Source: Capra hircus
Lineage: Eukaryota > Chordata > Mammalia > Artiodactyla > Bovidae
Direction of reading: 5' to 3'
Length of the DNA: 64,000 nt
NCBI RefSeq assembly: GCF_001704415.2
Contig: NC_030814.1
Span: 71,789,121-71,853,120, forward strand
Part shown: positions 46,322 to 58,139 of the stretch, one piece after another
Numbering within the stretch: position 1 is the first letter of the stretch
How the letters are laid out: each line of letters opens with the position of its first letter
Program-made: the position numbers and the translations under genes
The notes under the pieces: model-generated
Seen by the model: only the letters and a program-made list of their open reading frames with translations
Databases searched by the model: none
What the model was told of the DNA's origin: nothing

Positions 46322-46724
46322 AGGCAACCATGGGCTCTGTGGGAGGAAGAAGCCTGTGTCAGGTTACAAAATCAGCAGCTCCTACAAACTGCGCACGGCT
46401 CTGATCCTTCAATGCCCAGGTCTTCGATGACAACGGTTTCGCAGGGCTTCCCGAACTTACAGGAAGGAGGGCACTTCCCGAGCCACACAGCTGAGAAGTA
46501 GCGGTGAGAGAACTCAACTCTGATGGCTCCAGAACCCAGGACTCTAGCCAGCTGGTTCTCATAAATCGGTACCCTTCTGACGTTTTCGTAGCAACAACAG
46601 CTTCCCTGCAGATGAGAAGCCGGGAGACTATTCCCATTCGCCACAGTAGGAAGCTGAAGATGAGCGAGGAGCTACGGGGGCAGAGGGCAAGCCTGCAAGG
46701 ATACTAACCCCCCAGCTCCGGAGC
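46322..46724. other. Unidentified open island between two SINEs
   Basis: About 400 bp of CpG-bearing, non-repetitive sequence. The minus strand is open for 90 codons (46644-46372; contains SCKFGKPCETVVIEDL) and in another frame for 92 codons. No family is recognised, and it may belong to the MXD3 upstream CpG-rich zone. Confidence 0.35.
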
Positions 46725-46998
46725 CGGAGAAGGCACTGGCACCCCAGTCCAGTACTCTTGCCTGGAAAATCCCATGGACGGAGGAGCCTGGTAGGCTGCA
46801 GTCCGTGGGGTCGCTAACAGTCGGACACGACTGAGTGACTTCCCTTTCACTTTCCAGTTTCACGCATTGGAGAAGGAAATGGCAACCCACTCCAGTACTC
46901 TTGCCTGGAGAATCCCAGGGACGGAGGAGCCTGATGGGCTGCCGTCTATGGGGTCGCACAGAGTCGGACACCATTGAAGCGATTTAGTAGCAGCAGCA
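46725..46998 (+). mobile_element. ART2A/BOV-A2 dimeric SINE at the MXD3 promoter edge
   Basis: GGAGAAGGCACTGGCACCCC to CACCATTGAAGCGATTTAGT. Its right end lies within about 90 bp of the first MXD3 promoter motifs. Confidence 0.9.
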
Positions 46999-47709
46999 GC
47001 TTGGGAGCCAGATCCGCGCCCCGCCCCCCGGCGCTTGCGCATTGCGGCCCCATTCCCTGCTTAACCCCGCCCCCATCGCCGGGGTTTTCAAATTTGAAAC
47101 CTGCTCCTTTTCCCGCCCGAACATGTTGACCAGCGGCGGGAGAGGGCGGAGCCGCACGCAGCCAATAGTGCCTCCGAGGCCTTCCTGCTCCGCCCATAAG
47201 GTGACGTCAGCGAGCCACAAGCGGCGGAGAGCAAATGGGCGAGGGCGTCCGCCGGCCCCGCCTCCGCGGCGCCCACGTGCAGCGGCCAAGCCCGGGGCAT
47301 CGGGTGGGCCACCCGCCCCCAGGGCACCATTCAGCGTGCGGGCCTCTAGTCACCAGTACTGGGCTGGAGACTGAGGCCCAGAAACGCCAAGTGATCGGCG
47401 CGGGGTCGCTGAGCGAAGCGGCAAGACGCGGCACCCCCACTCCAGCCCGGGCGTTCGCCCGAGGGCCAGGCCTGGTGGAAGCCCTACGGGAGTCCTAGGG
47501 GGCGGGCAGGTGGGCGGAGGGTGGGCTGCGGTTCAAGGGCGCGTTCCAGAAGGGCGGGGCCAAGAGCTAGGCTGTCCCGGGGCGGGGCGTCTTGGGGGCG
47601 GGCCGGGCGCCTGTGTTTGTTGCCCCGTGTCAGTTACATTGTAACAAAAGTGGTGTCGCCGCTGCTCCGGTCTGCACCACAGGTCCTCCCGCCTCCGGCT
47701 GTCGCCGAC
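46990..47709 (+). promoter_or_regulatory. MXD3: MXD3 CpG-island promoter and 5' UTR
   Basis: A GC- and CpG-rich stretch starts right after a SINE and runs into MXD3 exon 1. Visible elements are GC boxes near 47065 and through 47480-47610, a perfect 14-bp palindrome TTTCAAATTTGAAA at 47086-47099 containing CHR-like TTTGAA on both strands, an E2F-type site TTTTCCCGCCC at 47108-47118, a CCAAT box at 47162-47166 and a full cAMP-response element TGACGTCA at 47202-47209. No TATA box is evident. The transcription start is not resolved. Confidence 0.75.
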
Positions 47710-50700
47710 ATGGAACCGGTGGCCAGCAACATCCAAGTCTTGCTGCAGGCGGCGGAGTTCCTGGAGCGCCGCGAGAGAGGTGAGGAAAAACCTTTGGTCG
47801 GACTCCAGGCGGCGACCTCGCTGACACTGGCCTGGGCTGGGCTTGACTCCAGACTTGAAGAATGCATGGCTTTAGGGCAGTAGTCTTGCGGCACCGCCGC
47901 GCTCAACTTAAGAGGGGTCCGCGGGCAGTGGGCTGGAGGGGTTGGGGAAATGGCTCTGTAGCCCAAAATCCCTTTCTGACGGTGCCGTGCATGGGGCGCC
48001 CGCTGGGACTAGCCTGACGCTGGCGGGGACTCTCTCTGGCAGAGGCCGAGCATGGCTATGCGTCCCTGTGCCCTCACCGGAGTCCAGGTCCAGTCCACAG
48101 GAGGAGGAAGCGGTCTCCCCAAGCTCCTGGCGCGCTGGACAGTGGGCGGTGAGGAGGGCCGGGGGCAGCGGGGAGTAGGGGGATGGGCGCCGTCCTTCAT
48201 CGGGTCTCTCCACTGCCCGCTTCCTTCTTGTTGCTTGCATCTTCTGGGCCAAGTACCTTGCTCTGGAGGCATACAGACTCCTGCCGTTTCCCCATCCTCC
48301 GAACACACACTTCGTTCAAGGACTATTTCTCAAGCACCTCTGATGTGTTTGGAGCTGTGAATAATAGTTCTGGGTCCTGCTTCCACTCACACTCCTAAAA
48401 GAAACCACTTGCTTTCCTTCACAGGCATTCTCCTTTTCTCTCCTCTCAACCCTTTGCACACCCATTCCCCCTCAATTTGAATGCCTCTCCCCTCACTACT
48501 CATTTTGGGTAACTTGTGTGGCTGGGCTTAACTCAAATGTCACTTGTGTTCAGGAAGCCCTTCCTGATTGTGGCTAGGGGACTCTGTTTGGACCCCACAT
48601 CACCTGGGCAGACCTCCCTCAGCATTTGACCTCCTTACTGCCTCTGCCTCTGCCTCGGACTCAGCTGAGGCCAGCGCAAGGTCCCCACAGTGGGCTAGTT
48701 TGGGGCACACATCTGTAGTGAATTTTGAGCCCCTGGGGACTCTGAGACTGAGGGTGTGGACACTAACTGACACCCCCTCACCCCATCCTCTCTGGCATTG
48801 GCAGATCTGTGCACAACGAGCTGGAGAAGCGCAGGTGAGTCCCCATCCTGCCCTGAGAGCACCAGTCCCCAGGAACAGCCTCCCTCTGGCCTTCCCTCCC
48901 CTGCCATCCCTCATCGGCCAGCGAGCCTGGGCTGGCACTGCCCTCTAGACCCCTCCCTCTGCAGGAGGGCCCAGCTGAAGCGATGCCTGGAGCAGCTGAA
49001 GCAGCAGATGCCCCTGGGGGCTGACTGTGTCCGATACACCACACTGAGCCTTCTGCGCAGGGCTAGAATGCACATCCAGGTAAGACACTACCCTGGGGCC
49101 CAGGGCCAGCTTGCCAGGATGCTGGGAGAAGCGTAATAGGGAGAGACTGGGAGGAACTAGGAGCGAAGTCTCATGTAACAGACCAACTGTGTGACGTTGG
49201 GCTCTGTGCTTTTAGTTTCCAAGTTTAAGTAGGAAGAAAAGCAGGAAGTAACCCAAGAGGATTGTTCTGAGGCTTTAAGCAAGTTTTCCCAATAAATGTT
49301 CACTTGTTATTACAATTATTACTTGAATCCCAACTGTGAAACCTGGAGCAAGTTAGGTAGCCTCTCTGGACTTCATTTCCTCCTCTGTATGGGGGACATT
49401 CTGTGATGGGTCACTATAAGGATCCCTCAGTCTGGAGAGGGCTGTTTCTCACTCCTCCTCTCCTGCATCCTCAAGGCCTCCTGTTCTGAGGGGCCTGTCC
49501 TGCTTTGGGAGGCAGGTCCAGAGGCCAGAAGGGGGAAAAGGGCTGAGAGGACGCCGGTGACCTTTCCTTCCCGGGCTCAGCTCAGCGCCCCCTGGTGGAT
49601 GGGAGTGGGATGGGCTGACTCAAGACGAGGCATCACCACGGAGTGGGGGCGCTTAGAAGCGACTTGGAAACAGTGGGGGCCTTTTCCTGCCCTCCTGGCT
49701 CTTTTGACAGAGGAAGAAATGGAAGCACAGCGGGCTGATGAGAGGCAGATTCAGAACTGAGGCCTGTGTCTCTTGACTTGGATTCCTTTACAACAAGTGC
49801 GCATGTGCTCTGCCCGGCCCTGCTGTGGGCACAGGCAGCTGTGGCAGAGAAGGCTGGAGGTGCCACGCAGCAAATAAAATGGTGTGGAAACTGTTAGCAC
49901 TGTCCTCACGGTGCCTTATGGTTGAATAACACCCTGGTTGGAAAGTGGGGTCCAGTGTCTCACGTGGAGTTTGGCTGACCTGGTTCTCAGAGGGATGTGT
50001 GTCTTGGGTGCTGGCTCTCCCATGGGCGGGACCTAGGGATTGCTCCTTCTGGACTCCCTGCTTCCTGTTTTGCCTCCACCTGGCTGTCCTCCTCACCTTG
50101 CCCTGGAATGTTCTTTGCTGCTCATAGATCTGTCCAGGTCTGTCCCCTGCTGAAAACCTTCCATGGTTTCTGACAGGACACTTTCAGTATTTTACATCCT
50201 GTGAATCTCAAGGCCCTTCACAACACAGGCCTCACTTCTAGTCTCATCTTGTGCCATGTCCCACTAAAAAGCTGAACTCTCTATACTCTTCCCATTTTCA
50301 CTCTGCCTGGATGTTTCCTCCTCCATCTTCACCTGGGTAGCGCTTATTCATCCATCTATACCCAGTTCAAATACCTCCTCACCCAATTCTCCCCTTCTTG
50401 TTGATTGAATGCATGCTTTTGCCCACTGAGGGCCTGATGGGAGAACCCTTGGTCCTCCAGTCCCTGGATCTCAGGGCTGGCAGAGCTCGCATGGAGGCGG
50501 CAGGAGAGGACTAATACTGAAGCCTTAGGGTTCCTGGCAGGATCTTGAGGAGTTACAAACTGGTAGCCTTTGTTTAATCTCTTGTCATTTAGTTGCTCAG
50601 TCGTGTCAGACTCTTTACAACCTCATGGACTGTAGCCTGCCAGGCTCCTCTGCCCATGGGATTTCCCAGGCAAGAATACTGGGTGGGTAGCCATTTCCTT

Positions 50701-51600
50701 CTCCAAGGGATCATCCCTGCTTAAGAATCGAATCCACGTCTTCTGCATTGACAGGTGGATTTGTAGCTTTCTAAAAATAGTGGATGCAGGTTCTATCTCT
50801 GGTCAGGGAATGAATATCCCACATGCTGTGTGGCGTGGCCAAAACAAAAACAAGCCCTAGGAGATCTGGCAACACTGGGCTTGTTCCCACGTGGCAATAA
50901 TTGGCCTGGGACACTTCCTCCAAGCCTTAGTATGCACTTGCTGGTGTGCCTCAGTCCCTCTCCCATCTCCATCGCCTGAAACCAGCACACTCCACTCCTT
51001 CACATCACTTGACAGCCCTGAGGGCCTTTGAGATTGTGCAGCCCTCCCTCCCAACCATCCAGACTGAACTCCCAGGCCACTTACGTGAGATAGGAGGGCA
51101 GCAGGCCCTGGCTTCCTGCAGGATGTGGGAGCAACCCTCTGGCACCCACATCTAGTGAGCCTGTCACATGACCGGTCTGCCGTTGAGTGGTGCCTGAGCC
51201 CAGCCCCTGCTCCCCTGGATTTGCAGAAGCTAGAGGAGCAGGAGCAGCGGGCCCGGCAGCTCAAGGAGAAGCTGCGCAGCAAGCAGCGGAGCCTGCGGCA
51301 GCAGCTGGAGCAACTCCGGGGGCTGGGCACGGTGGGCGAGCGGGAGCGCCTGCGGGCAGACAGCTTGGACTCCTCGGGCCTCTCCTCCGAGCGCTCCGAC
51401 TCAGACCAAGGTAAGTGCCCTGGAGTGGAGGGGTCGGGTGGGATGAGCGGGCCAGGCCTCCTGACCGGCCCTCTCCCTGTGCAGAGGAGCTGGAGGTGGA
51501 CGTGGAGAGCCTGGTGTTTGGAGGTGAGGCTGAGCTGCTGCGGGGCTTCAGCGCAGGCCAGGAGCACAGCTACTCACACAGCGGCGGTGCCTGGTTGTGA
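47710..51600 (+). CDS. MXD3: MXD3, MAX dimerization protein 3 (six coding exons, complete)
   Basis: Nuclear bHLH-zipper repressor that pairs with MAX, binds CACGTG E-boxes and recruits SIN3 corepressors, opposing MYC. Coding exons are 47710-47779, 48043-48148, 48805-48834, 48965-49079, 51227-51410 and 51485-51600. All introns are GT-AG, and the joined frame is 621 nt, giving 206 aa plus TGA, the length of mammalian MXD3. The N-terminus (residues 7-23, NIQVLLQAAEFLERRER) is the SIN3-interaction helix. The basic region NELEKRRRAQLKRC, spread over exons 3-4, is followed by the helix-loop-helix. Exon 5 starts the leucine zipper (KLEEQEQRARQLKEK). An acidic/serine tail ends YSHSGGAWL. The start has a good context (G at -3, G at +4) and lies inside a CpG island. 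Intron 4 is the longest (2.1 kb) and carries repeats and a CTCF motif. I see no frame damage. Confidence 0.97.
48395..48590 (+). mobile_element. old L2-like fragment in MXD3 intron 2 (tentative)
   Basis: The pyrimidine-rich text with phrases such as AACTCAAATGTCACTTGTGT and GGAAGCCCTTCCTGAT resembles the 3' part of LINE2. It is heavily diverged. Confidence 0.35.
49583..49598 (-). promoter_or_regulatory. CTCF-type motif in MXD3 intron 4
   Basis: On the minus strand this reads CCACCAGGGGGCGCTG, an essentially consensus CTCF core. It sits in non-repetitive sequence of the large intron 4. Occupancy is inferred, not shown. Confidence 0.65.
50085..50420 (+). mobile_element. L2-like LINE fragment in MXD3 intron 4
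   Basis: The order of phrases (CCTGGAATGTTCTTTGC, CCCCTGCTGAAAACCTTCCATGG, AGGCCCTTCACAACA) follows ancient mammalian LINE2 3' sequence in sense orientation. It is strongly diverged and non-coding. Confidence 0.55.
50586..50762 (-). mobile_element. Bov-tA-type SINE
   Basis: The reverse of the ruminant SINE signature (GACTGTAGCCTGCCAGGCTCC, AGGCAAGAATACTGG) sits inside MXD3 intron 4. Confidence 0.85.
50782..50850 (+). mobile_element. tRNA-Glu SINE remnant
   Basis: A short piece (GATGCAGGTTCTATCTCTGG, TCAGGGAATGAATATCCCAC, GTGGCCAAAACAAAAACAAG) matches the middle and tail of the cetartiodactyl tRNA-Glu SINE. Confidence 0.55.
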
Positions 51601-51985
51601 CCCTCACTGCCCAGAGCGGCCTCTGCCCTCAGCCCACTCTTTGCGCCGTCAGGCCAGAGCCCTCACCGGGCCTCCAGGGCTGCTTGGAGTCACTGTTGGA
51701 ATGGACTCAAAGGACCCTGTGTGGGAACAGGTGCTCCTCGTACCCTGCTGCTGGCGGCTGGCAGTCCCACCTGGGAGAGGGGTGCTGGGCCCCCCGAGCC
51801 CTGCAGGGCAGGTAGCTTAGGCCCAGGCCACCCTCCCAGGCATTTTTTTTATAGCACTTGGCCCAGCTGTCCATGGCAGCAGGAAGCCTCTTGGGCCCTC
51901 ATGTTCCTTCCTAAACAAGGGCCCCTGGCCTTTGCCCCATGCATACTGTATTTTCATTAAAAGCCTCTTTCTTAACTTCCTGTGC
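51601..51985 (+). promoter_or_regulatory. MXD3: MXD3 3' UTR with ATTAAA poly(A) signal
   Basis: The region follows the MXD3 stop codon. ATTAAA at 51956-51961 is the best poly(A) signal, with a T-rich stretch just downstream, so the transcript probably ends near 51975-51985. Confidence 0.7.
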
Positions 51986-52519
51986 ATGGTCTTGCCTGAT
52001 GAAAATGTGGGAACTTCCAGCCACAAACTGGAAAAGAAGAAATGAGATTCACAGCCACCACAAACCCTACTGACCGCACTGGGCAGTGCCCCTTTACTCC
52101 CCACAGTTTGGAGGCCATCTGTCCACACTTCAAGAGTGGGACCAAGGCCGAGTGATGTGACCAGCCTGAGGGCCAAAGCCAGAAAACAAGTGGGGTCAAG
52201 ATTCAAGCTTTCTGACTCCAGAGCTGTGTCCGATTGAATTCATCAAGTATTTATTGAGTGCCTGTTACACGCAAGATTTTGTTTCAGATACTTGGGACAC
52301 ATCAGAGGATAAAACAACGGTCCCTGCCCTCATGGAGCTTACAGTCTAGCATTTACGACCACTTCACCTGGATGCAGTGACCCTGGGCAAGTCACTGGGC
52401 CTCTGTCCTCAGCCACCCGATGCAGGAGGCGGCGGCCCGGCTCAGACATGGGTAACTGGCTGGCTGTGCTGGAGATGCCAAACAGGGCACCTACCCTCAG
52501 CCCACCACCCAGACAGTCG

Positions 52520-52617
52520 AGAGGGCTAGAAGCTGGCTTTTAATTATAAAGTACAGGAGGGGGCACAGGGACTGGAGCTGGTAGTCTGCTAGACTGCTGC
52601 CTCGGGGCCTGGGCTGG
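52520..52617 (-). promoter_or_regulatory. PRELID1: PRELID1 short 3' UTR and poly(A) signal
   Basis: On the minus strand ATTAAA lies at 52544-52539, about 75 nt after the stop codon. The mRNA probably ends near 52520. The facing MXD3 poly(A) signal is about 580 bp away. Confidence 0.65.
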
Positions 52618-55608
52618 CTACACGAACTGCTGCTGCTGCTGCTGCTGCTTGGTGGCTGCCTTGCTGGCCAGGTCCTTGGCCTTCTCTGTAGCTGCCAGTG
52701 CCGTCTCCTTGGCCTTCTCCTTGGCTTCCTTGGCTGTTTCAACAAGGGTTTTGGGAGGGGCCTCACCTGGAGCAAAGGGTGGGGGGCTGGTTTTAGAGAA
52801 TGCCAAGAAAACCGACCTAAATTACTTCTCAGGACGTTTATCTCCTGGGGGCCAGGCTCTGAAGGAAATACTCAGGGTACAGATGAGTTGAAGGTGGGCT
52901 AAGAGTAGGCTCTGGCCCAATCATGGCAGTTAGGACTTGACACAGAGGCTGTCTGTGTCCCGAGCCCTCACCTTGCAGCTTGGCCAAGATGTATTCAAAA
53001 CCCTTCATAGTCTTGGTCACGTTGCTTTTGAACCGCGCGAGACCAAATTCCTGGCAAAAAGTGACAAAGGGAAGGATTCAGAGCTGCCCACGGAACCCCA
53101 GCCGACTCGACGATAAATGGCTTTGGCCCCAGCATCCCAATGCTGCTCACCTGGACAGCTCTGGAGACGCCAAATAAGCTAGAGGAGACCCAGGCTTCCC
53201 GGCGGATTTCGGTCCAGCCGCTGTTATCAGAGTTCACACGGTAAACACATCGTTCCTCCACCACCTGTGCAGGCAGGCAAGTCAACCACAATTGCGTGGG
53301 AGTCCTTCACTTGGCTAAGTTACACATCAATTTGATCCCCTGACTCTTTTCATGAGGGAAAGCATTCTTCCCCTTACCTTACTGCAGTCTCAAATGGCAC
53401 TTCAGGAAGACAGTAGGAAGATGAAAAAAAAGTCATTTTGTTCTCAAAACCTTTCCTCTGACCCTTCACACTAAACAGCACATAAACTCTTGAAATGTCT
53501 GTGGTGGTTTCAGCCTGCCCGCCAACCATCTTGGGTTTCCCTCATGGCTCAGATGGTGAAGAATCTGCCTCCAATGCAGGAGACCTGGGTTTGATCCCTG
53601 GGTCAGGAAGATCCTCTGGAGAAGGAAATGGCAACCCACTCCAGTATTCTTGCCTGGAGAATTTCAGGGCCAGTGGAGCATGGTGGGCTACAGTCTATCA
53701 GGTTGCAAAGAGAAACAGTTCAATTGAGTTCAGTCGTGTCTGACTCTTTGTGACCCCATGGACTGCAGTACACCAGGCTTCCCTATCCATCACCACTGAG
53801 CAACTAACACTATGACCCTCTTTGGCCCTTAAGCTGCCAGCAATCCAAAAACAGAAAAGGAAATCTGGCAATTCTCCTTATCAGAGAGGAGAAAGTGGAC
53901 CTGCACGTCCAAGAGAAACACTTAAAAAGACACCTGTCACAGCTGAATTGAAAGGGAGGTCTCAGAGGTCTTCTCTTAGTAATTTACAAACCATAGAGAC
54001 AGGGCCCTCAGATGACTCTGGGGCAAAGCATTAAGGTGACTCATTCTGTGACTTTGCAGCACACTTCCCCTCCCTGAACTTCACTATTCTCTTTGCACAA
54101 TAGAGTAAGACCCACTTCCCTGTGTTATTGTGACGATTAACTGAGAGAATAAAAGTGTCCTGAAAGCTTTCAAGGTACTCATTGATGAAATGTTCCTTAA
54201 ACTATTAATAAATCATGGATTTTCAAGTCTTTTTTTTTTTTAAAGCAAGAAATCGAAGGTATGTGGAACTTCCCTCTCCTTGCCCTAAAATCTCAGGCAG
54301 AAATCCATTACATTAGATAGTCAAAGGGGCAGGCCCAGTCCTCTCCCCTCTGAGGTACATCCAAGGTACCCTGGAGGCTTGATGTTTGAAAACCACTGTC
54401 TCCTTCCCTCAGCATCATGCCTGTGGCCCAACCCATACTCGTGCCAGGCACACTGTGAGTGCCCTGCATTTAGCACTTACAAGTGGAACACAGGTATTCC
54501 TCCTCCACTGTATGAACGAGTTAGAAGACAGGCCTAGAGAAGGTAACCGCCTGGAAAGACCATCCAAGTTTGTACTCTAGAGCTATCACTCTTCAGATCT
54601 GCTTGATCTGAAGCTCCTAGCCCCCCACAGAAGCTCTCTCATGGTTCCCTAGCCACATGTATCCAGAGCGCTCTAGTTCCGGGGGGGACATGAGAGGGGT
54701 CTCACCATCAGCCGGGCGTGGTTGATGTTCCAGGTGAAGGTGGTCATGGTCTGGTTTTGTGGGTCCACAATAGAATCCTCCAGGATGTACACTGAGTGAG
54801 CAACATTGGCAGGAAACAGTCGCTCAGCCCAGCGGGGCATCCTGTTCGTCTTGGTCAGGAGTCGGCGGGACAGGAGCTTCTGGTCAGAGGTCACCTCTCG
54901 GTGCACTATGTCTTCCGTCAAGACATGCTTGCTGCAGGTGTCAGGGTGAAGGTGACCCTCAGGAGCCTGACCCTGGGAGACGGCCTGCTGAGGTTCCCAT
55001 CTGGAGCCTCCACGCTCAGAATGGCCAGGCCTTTTCCCAAACTTTCAGAGTAAGCTGTGGTTGTGGCTCAGACCTGAACTGGAGCCTTTGAGCCTCTCCC
55101 AGGGCAAATTCCAACTCCCGCCCCCTCGCTGACCTGGATTCCTGGGCATTCCAGCAGGGGTGGACCTCCTGATTTACTGCACCACTGGAGAGCAGTCAAG
55201 GGCAGAGAAGCAGGCAAGCGCCCAGACTTCCAACCCCAAGATCCCTCCCCAATTCCTGTGCTGCTTCCTCTTCCTGTCTCACCACACTGAGATGAGAGAA
55301 CCTTAAGACTAGGGCTTCAAGTAATCCACTGCCCAGGCCCAGCCTCCTTCCAGTACCTTGTAGGCCTAGCCTGGCCGCTTACCCAATAGGGTTCTTCTGC
55401 CCTAAACATGGCCAGGCTCTGGAGATCCCCCGACTCGAAGTCGAGTCTTTCCCGGCCCCCAGACTCCGATCTCCAAAGAGCGAGGTAGGAGGGTTGCTCT
55501 TCCCAGGGCCACGTACCTATAGGGATTCGGGTACCGCTGCCAGAAGGCAGCGAACACTTGGTCCCAGGAACTCCGGAGCACGCTTTGGCCCAGGAAATAC
55601 TTCACCAT
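52618..55608 (-). CDS. PRELID1: PRELID1, PRELI domain phosphatidic-acid transfer protein (five coding exons, complete)
   Basis: Intermembrane-space lipid carrier that, with TRIAP1, moves phosphatidic acid between mitochondrial membranes for cardiolipin synthesis. On the minus strand the coding exons are 55608-55517, 54931-54706, 53264-53151, 53050-52972 and 52766-52618, all GT-AG. The joined 660 nt give 219 aa plus TAG, the family length. The protein starts MVKYFLGQSVLRSSWDQVF. Residues 1 to about 172 form the PRELI/MSF1 domain, including the exon-2 segment TFTWNINHARLMV and exon-3 SGWTEIRREAWVSSSLFGV. The C-terminus is an Ala/Lys-rich LEA-like helix (KEAKEKAKETALAATEKAKD) ending in seven glutamines and FV. 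The start context is strong (A at -3, G at +4). It is divergent from RAB24 and tail to tail with MXD3. No damage seen. Confidence 0.97.
53532..53716 (+). mobile_element. Bov-tA-type SINE in PRELID1 intron 2
   Basis: Head-to-tail SINE signature (CATGGCTCAGATGG, GGAGACCTGGGTTTGATCCC, CCCACTCCAGTATTCTTGCC) lies antisense to PRELID1. Confidence 0.85.
53725..53802 (-). mobile_element. BovB/BOV-A 3'-end fragment in PRELID1 intron 2
   Basis: GAGTTCAGTCGTGTCTGACT and GACCCCATGGACTGCAG match the inverted 3' end shared by BovB and BOV-A elements, directly abutting the previous SINE. Confidence 0.7.
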
Positions 55609-56310
55609 CGTCCCGGCCGGGGCGAGCTCAGCGCCCGAGCAGCATCAGGGGTGCGGAGCCCGAGGGGCACGCGGAGGCCGGGCTGGAGCTCGACGCTCAG
55701 CCGCCAGGCTAGCAGCAGGTCAGTCGCTACAGCGCCGCACCCAACCAGCCACCGCCGCCGCCGCCGCCGCCATGAGGAATTATCGGGCCGCGCGCCACTT
55801 CCGGCTCGGCAGTGAAGTACCCACCTCTTCCGGTGCCTGCCCACGTGACCCGACGACCCCGCCCCCACACTCTCCTTCCCCCTACACCCCTCTCCCCTTC
55901 CCCGGCCCCGCCACCGCTGGAGTCGCGGGGCTGCGGGCCGGAGCTGGGTTGGAGGATCCCCTGGCTCGGTGGGGAATCTGTGCCGGCGCGGCCTCTAAGC
56001 TAGGTGGGCGAGCGAGCGGCAGAGCGAGCTAGCAAGTCGGGCGGCGGCGTGCGGCGCCGTTAAGGGCGCTGCCCCGCGCGCTCCCAGGCCGCCCCGGGTC
56101 CCAGGCTCTTAGGAGGAGAATTCCTGGGCCCGAAAAGCGGGGGCGGACGGAGGCGTTGTCATCGCTCAAGCTCGTTGCGGCGTGTGGAACCTTAGGTTGG
56201 CGCCTGGGGTCGGGGACTGAGGTTAAGGGCGCTGCCTGTCGGAGCGGAGATCCGGGTTTGCCTCGCGCCCCCGCTCAGGACCCTGACGCGGGTGAGGCGG
56301 CCCCGGGAGC
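55609..56310. promoter_or_regulatory. Shared CpG-island promoter between PRELID1 (-) and RAB24 (+)
   Basis: The 702 bp between the two start codons are strongly CpG-rich. They contain a (CCG)n run at 55752-55771, ETS-type sites ACTTCCGG at 55797-55804 and CTTCCGG near 55828, and a CACGTG E-box at 55842-55847 in a CCACGTGACC context. No TATA box is seen. Human PRELID1 and RAB24 also start divergently from one island. Confidence 0.8.
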
Positions 56311-57847
<1,537 letters not shown>

Positions 57848-58128
57848 ATCACCACTCACTTGGCCTGGGTGGGGATTTCCCCAGGGAAGCTGGACCTAGC
57901 TCATGTCTGGGCTTGGATGATCAAACATCTGAGCTACCTGGGTCCCCGTGGCAGCAGAGGTGGCACCTGCCTGTGCTGGCCCATGGAGCGGAGACAGCAT
58001 TGGGGCTGACTGATGGGCACAAAGAGGGTAAGGGCTGATTTGGACCCCAGGCTTCTGCCCTGGACAGCAGTTGTGTCTACAGATTATTTAAATGGCTTCT
58101 GATTTGTAAATAAAATCAATGCACTGTG
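57848..58128 (+). promoter_or_regulatory. RAB24: RAB24 3' UTR with AATAAA signal
   Basis: The canonical AATAAA is at 58109-58114, so cleavage is expected close to 58128. Confidence 0.8.
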
Positions 58129-58139
58129 AATTACGCTCA

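Noticed and set aside
1..47000. LMAN2 exons upstream of MXD3
   Set aside because: Expected from synteny, but no lectin-domain or C-terminal LMAN2 sequence can be recognised; probably left of the window.
47042..47966. Several 80-130-aa frames in the MXD3 CpG island
   Set aside because: CpG islands lack stop codons by composition; only the MXD3 exon 1 frame is supported.
50857..51567. 236-aa minus-strand frame over MXD3 exons 5-6
   Set aside because: Shadow of the GC-rich MXD3 coding exons on the opposite strand.
51125..51820. 231-aa plus-strand frame through MXD3 exon 5
   Set aside because: Reads through intron 4, exon 5 and intron 5; the spliced gene explains the coding part.
9003..53743. 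Many small frames containing SQDRTRVSHIAG- or PGFDPWVGKIPWRR-like strings
   Set aside because: All are translations of Bov-tA/BOV-A2 SINEs on either strand.
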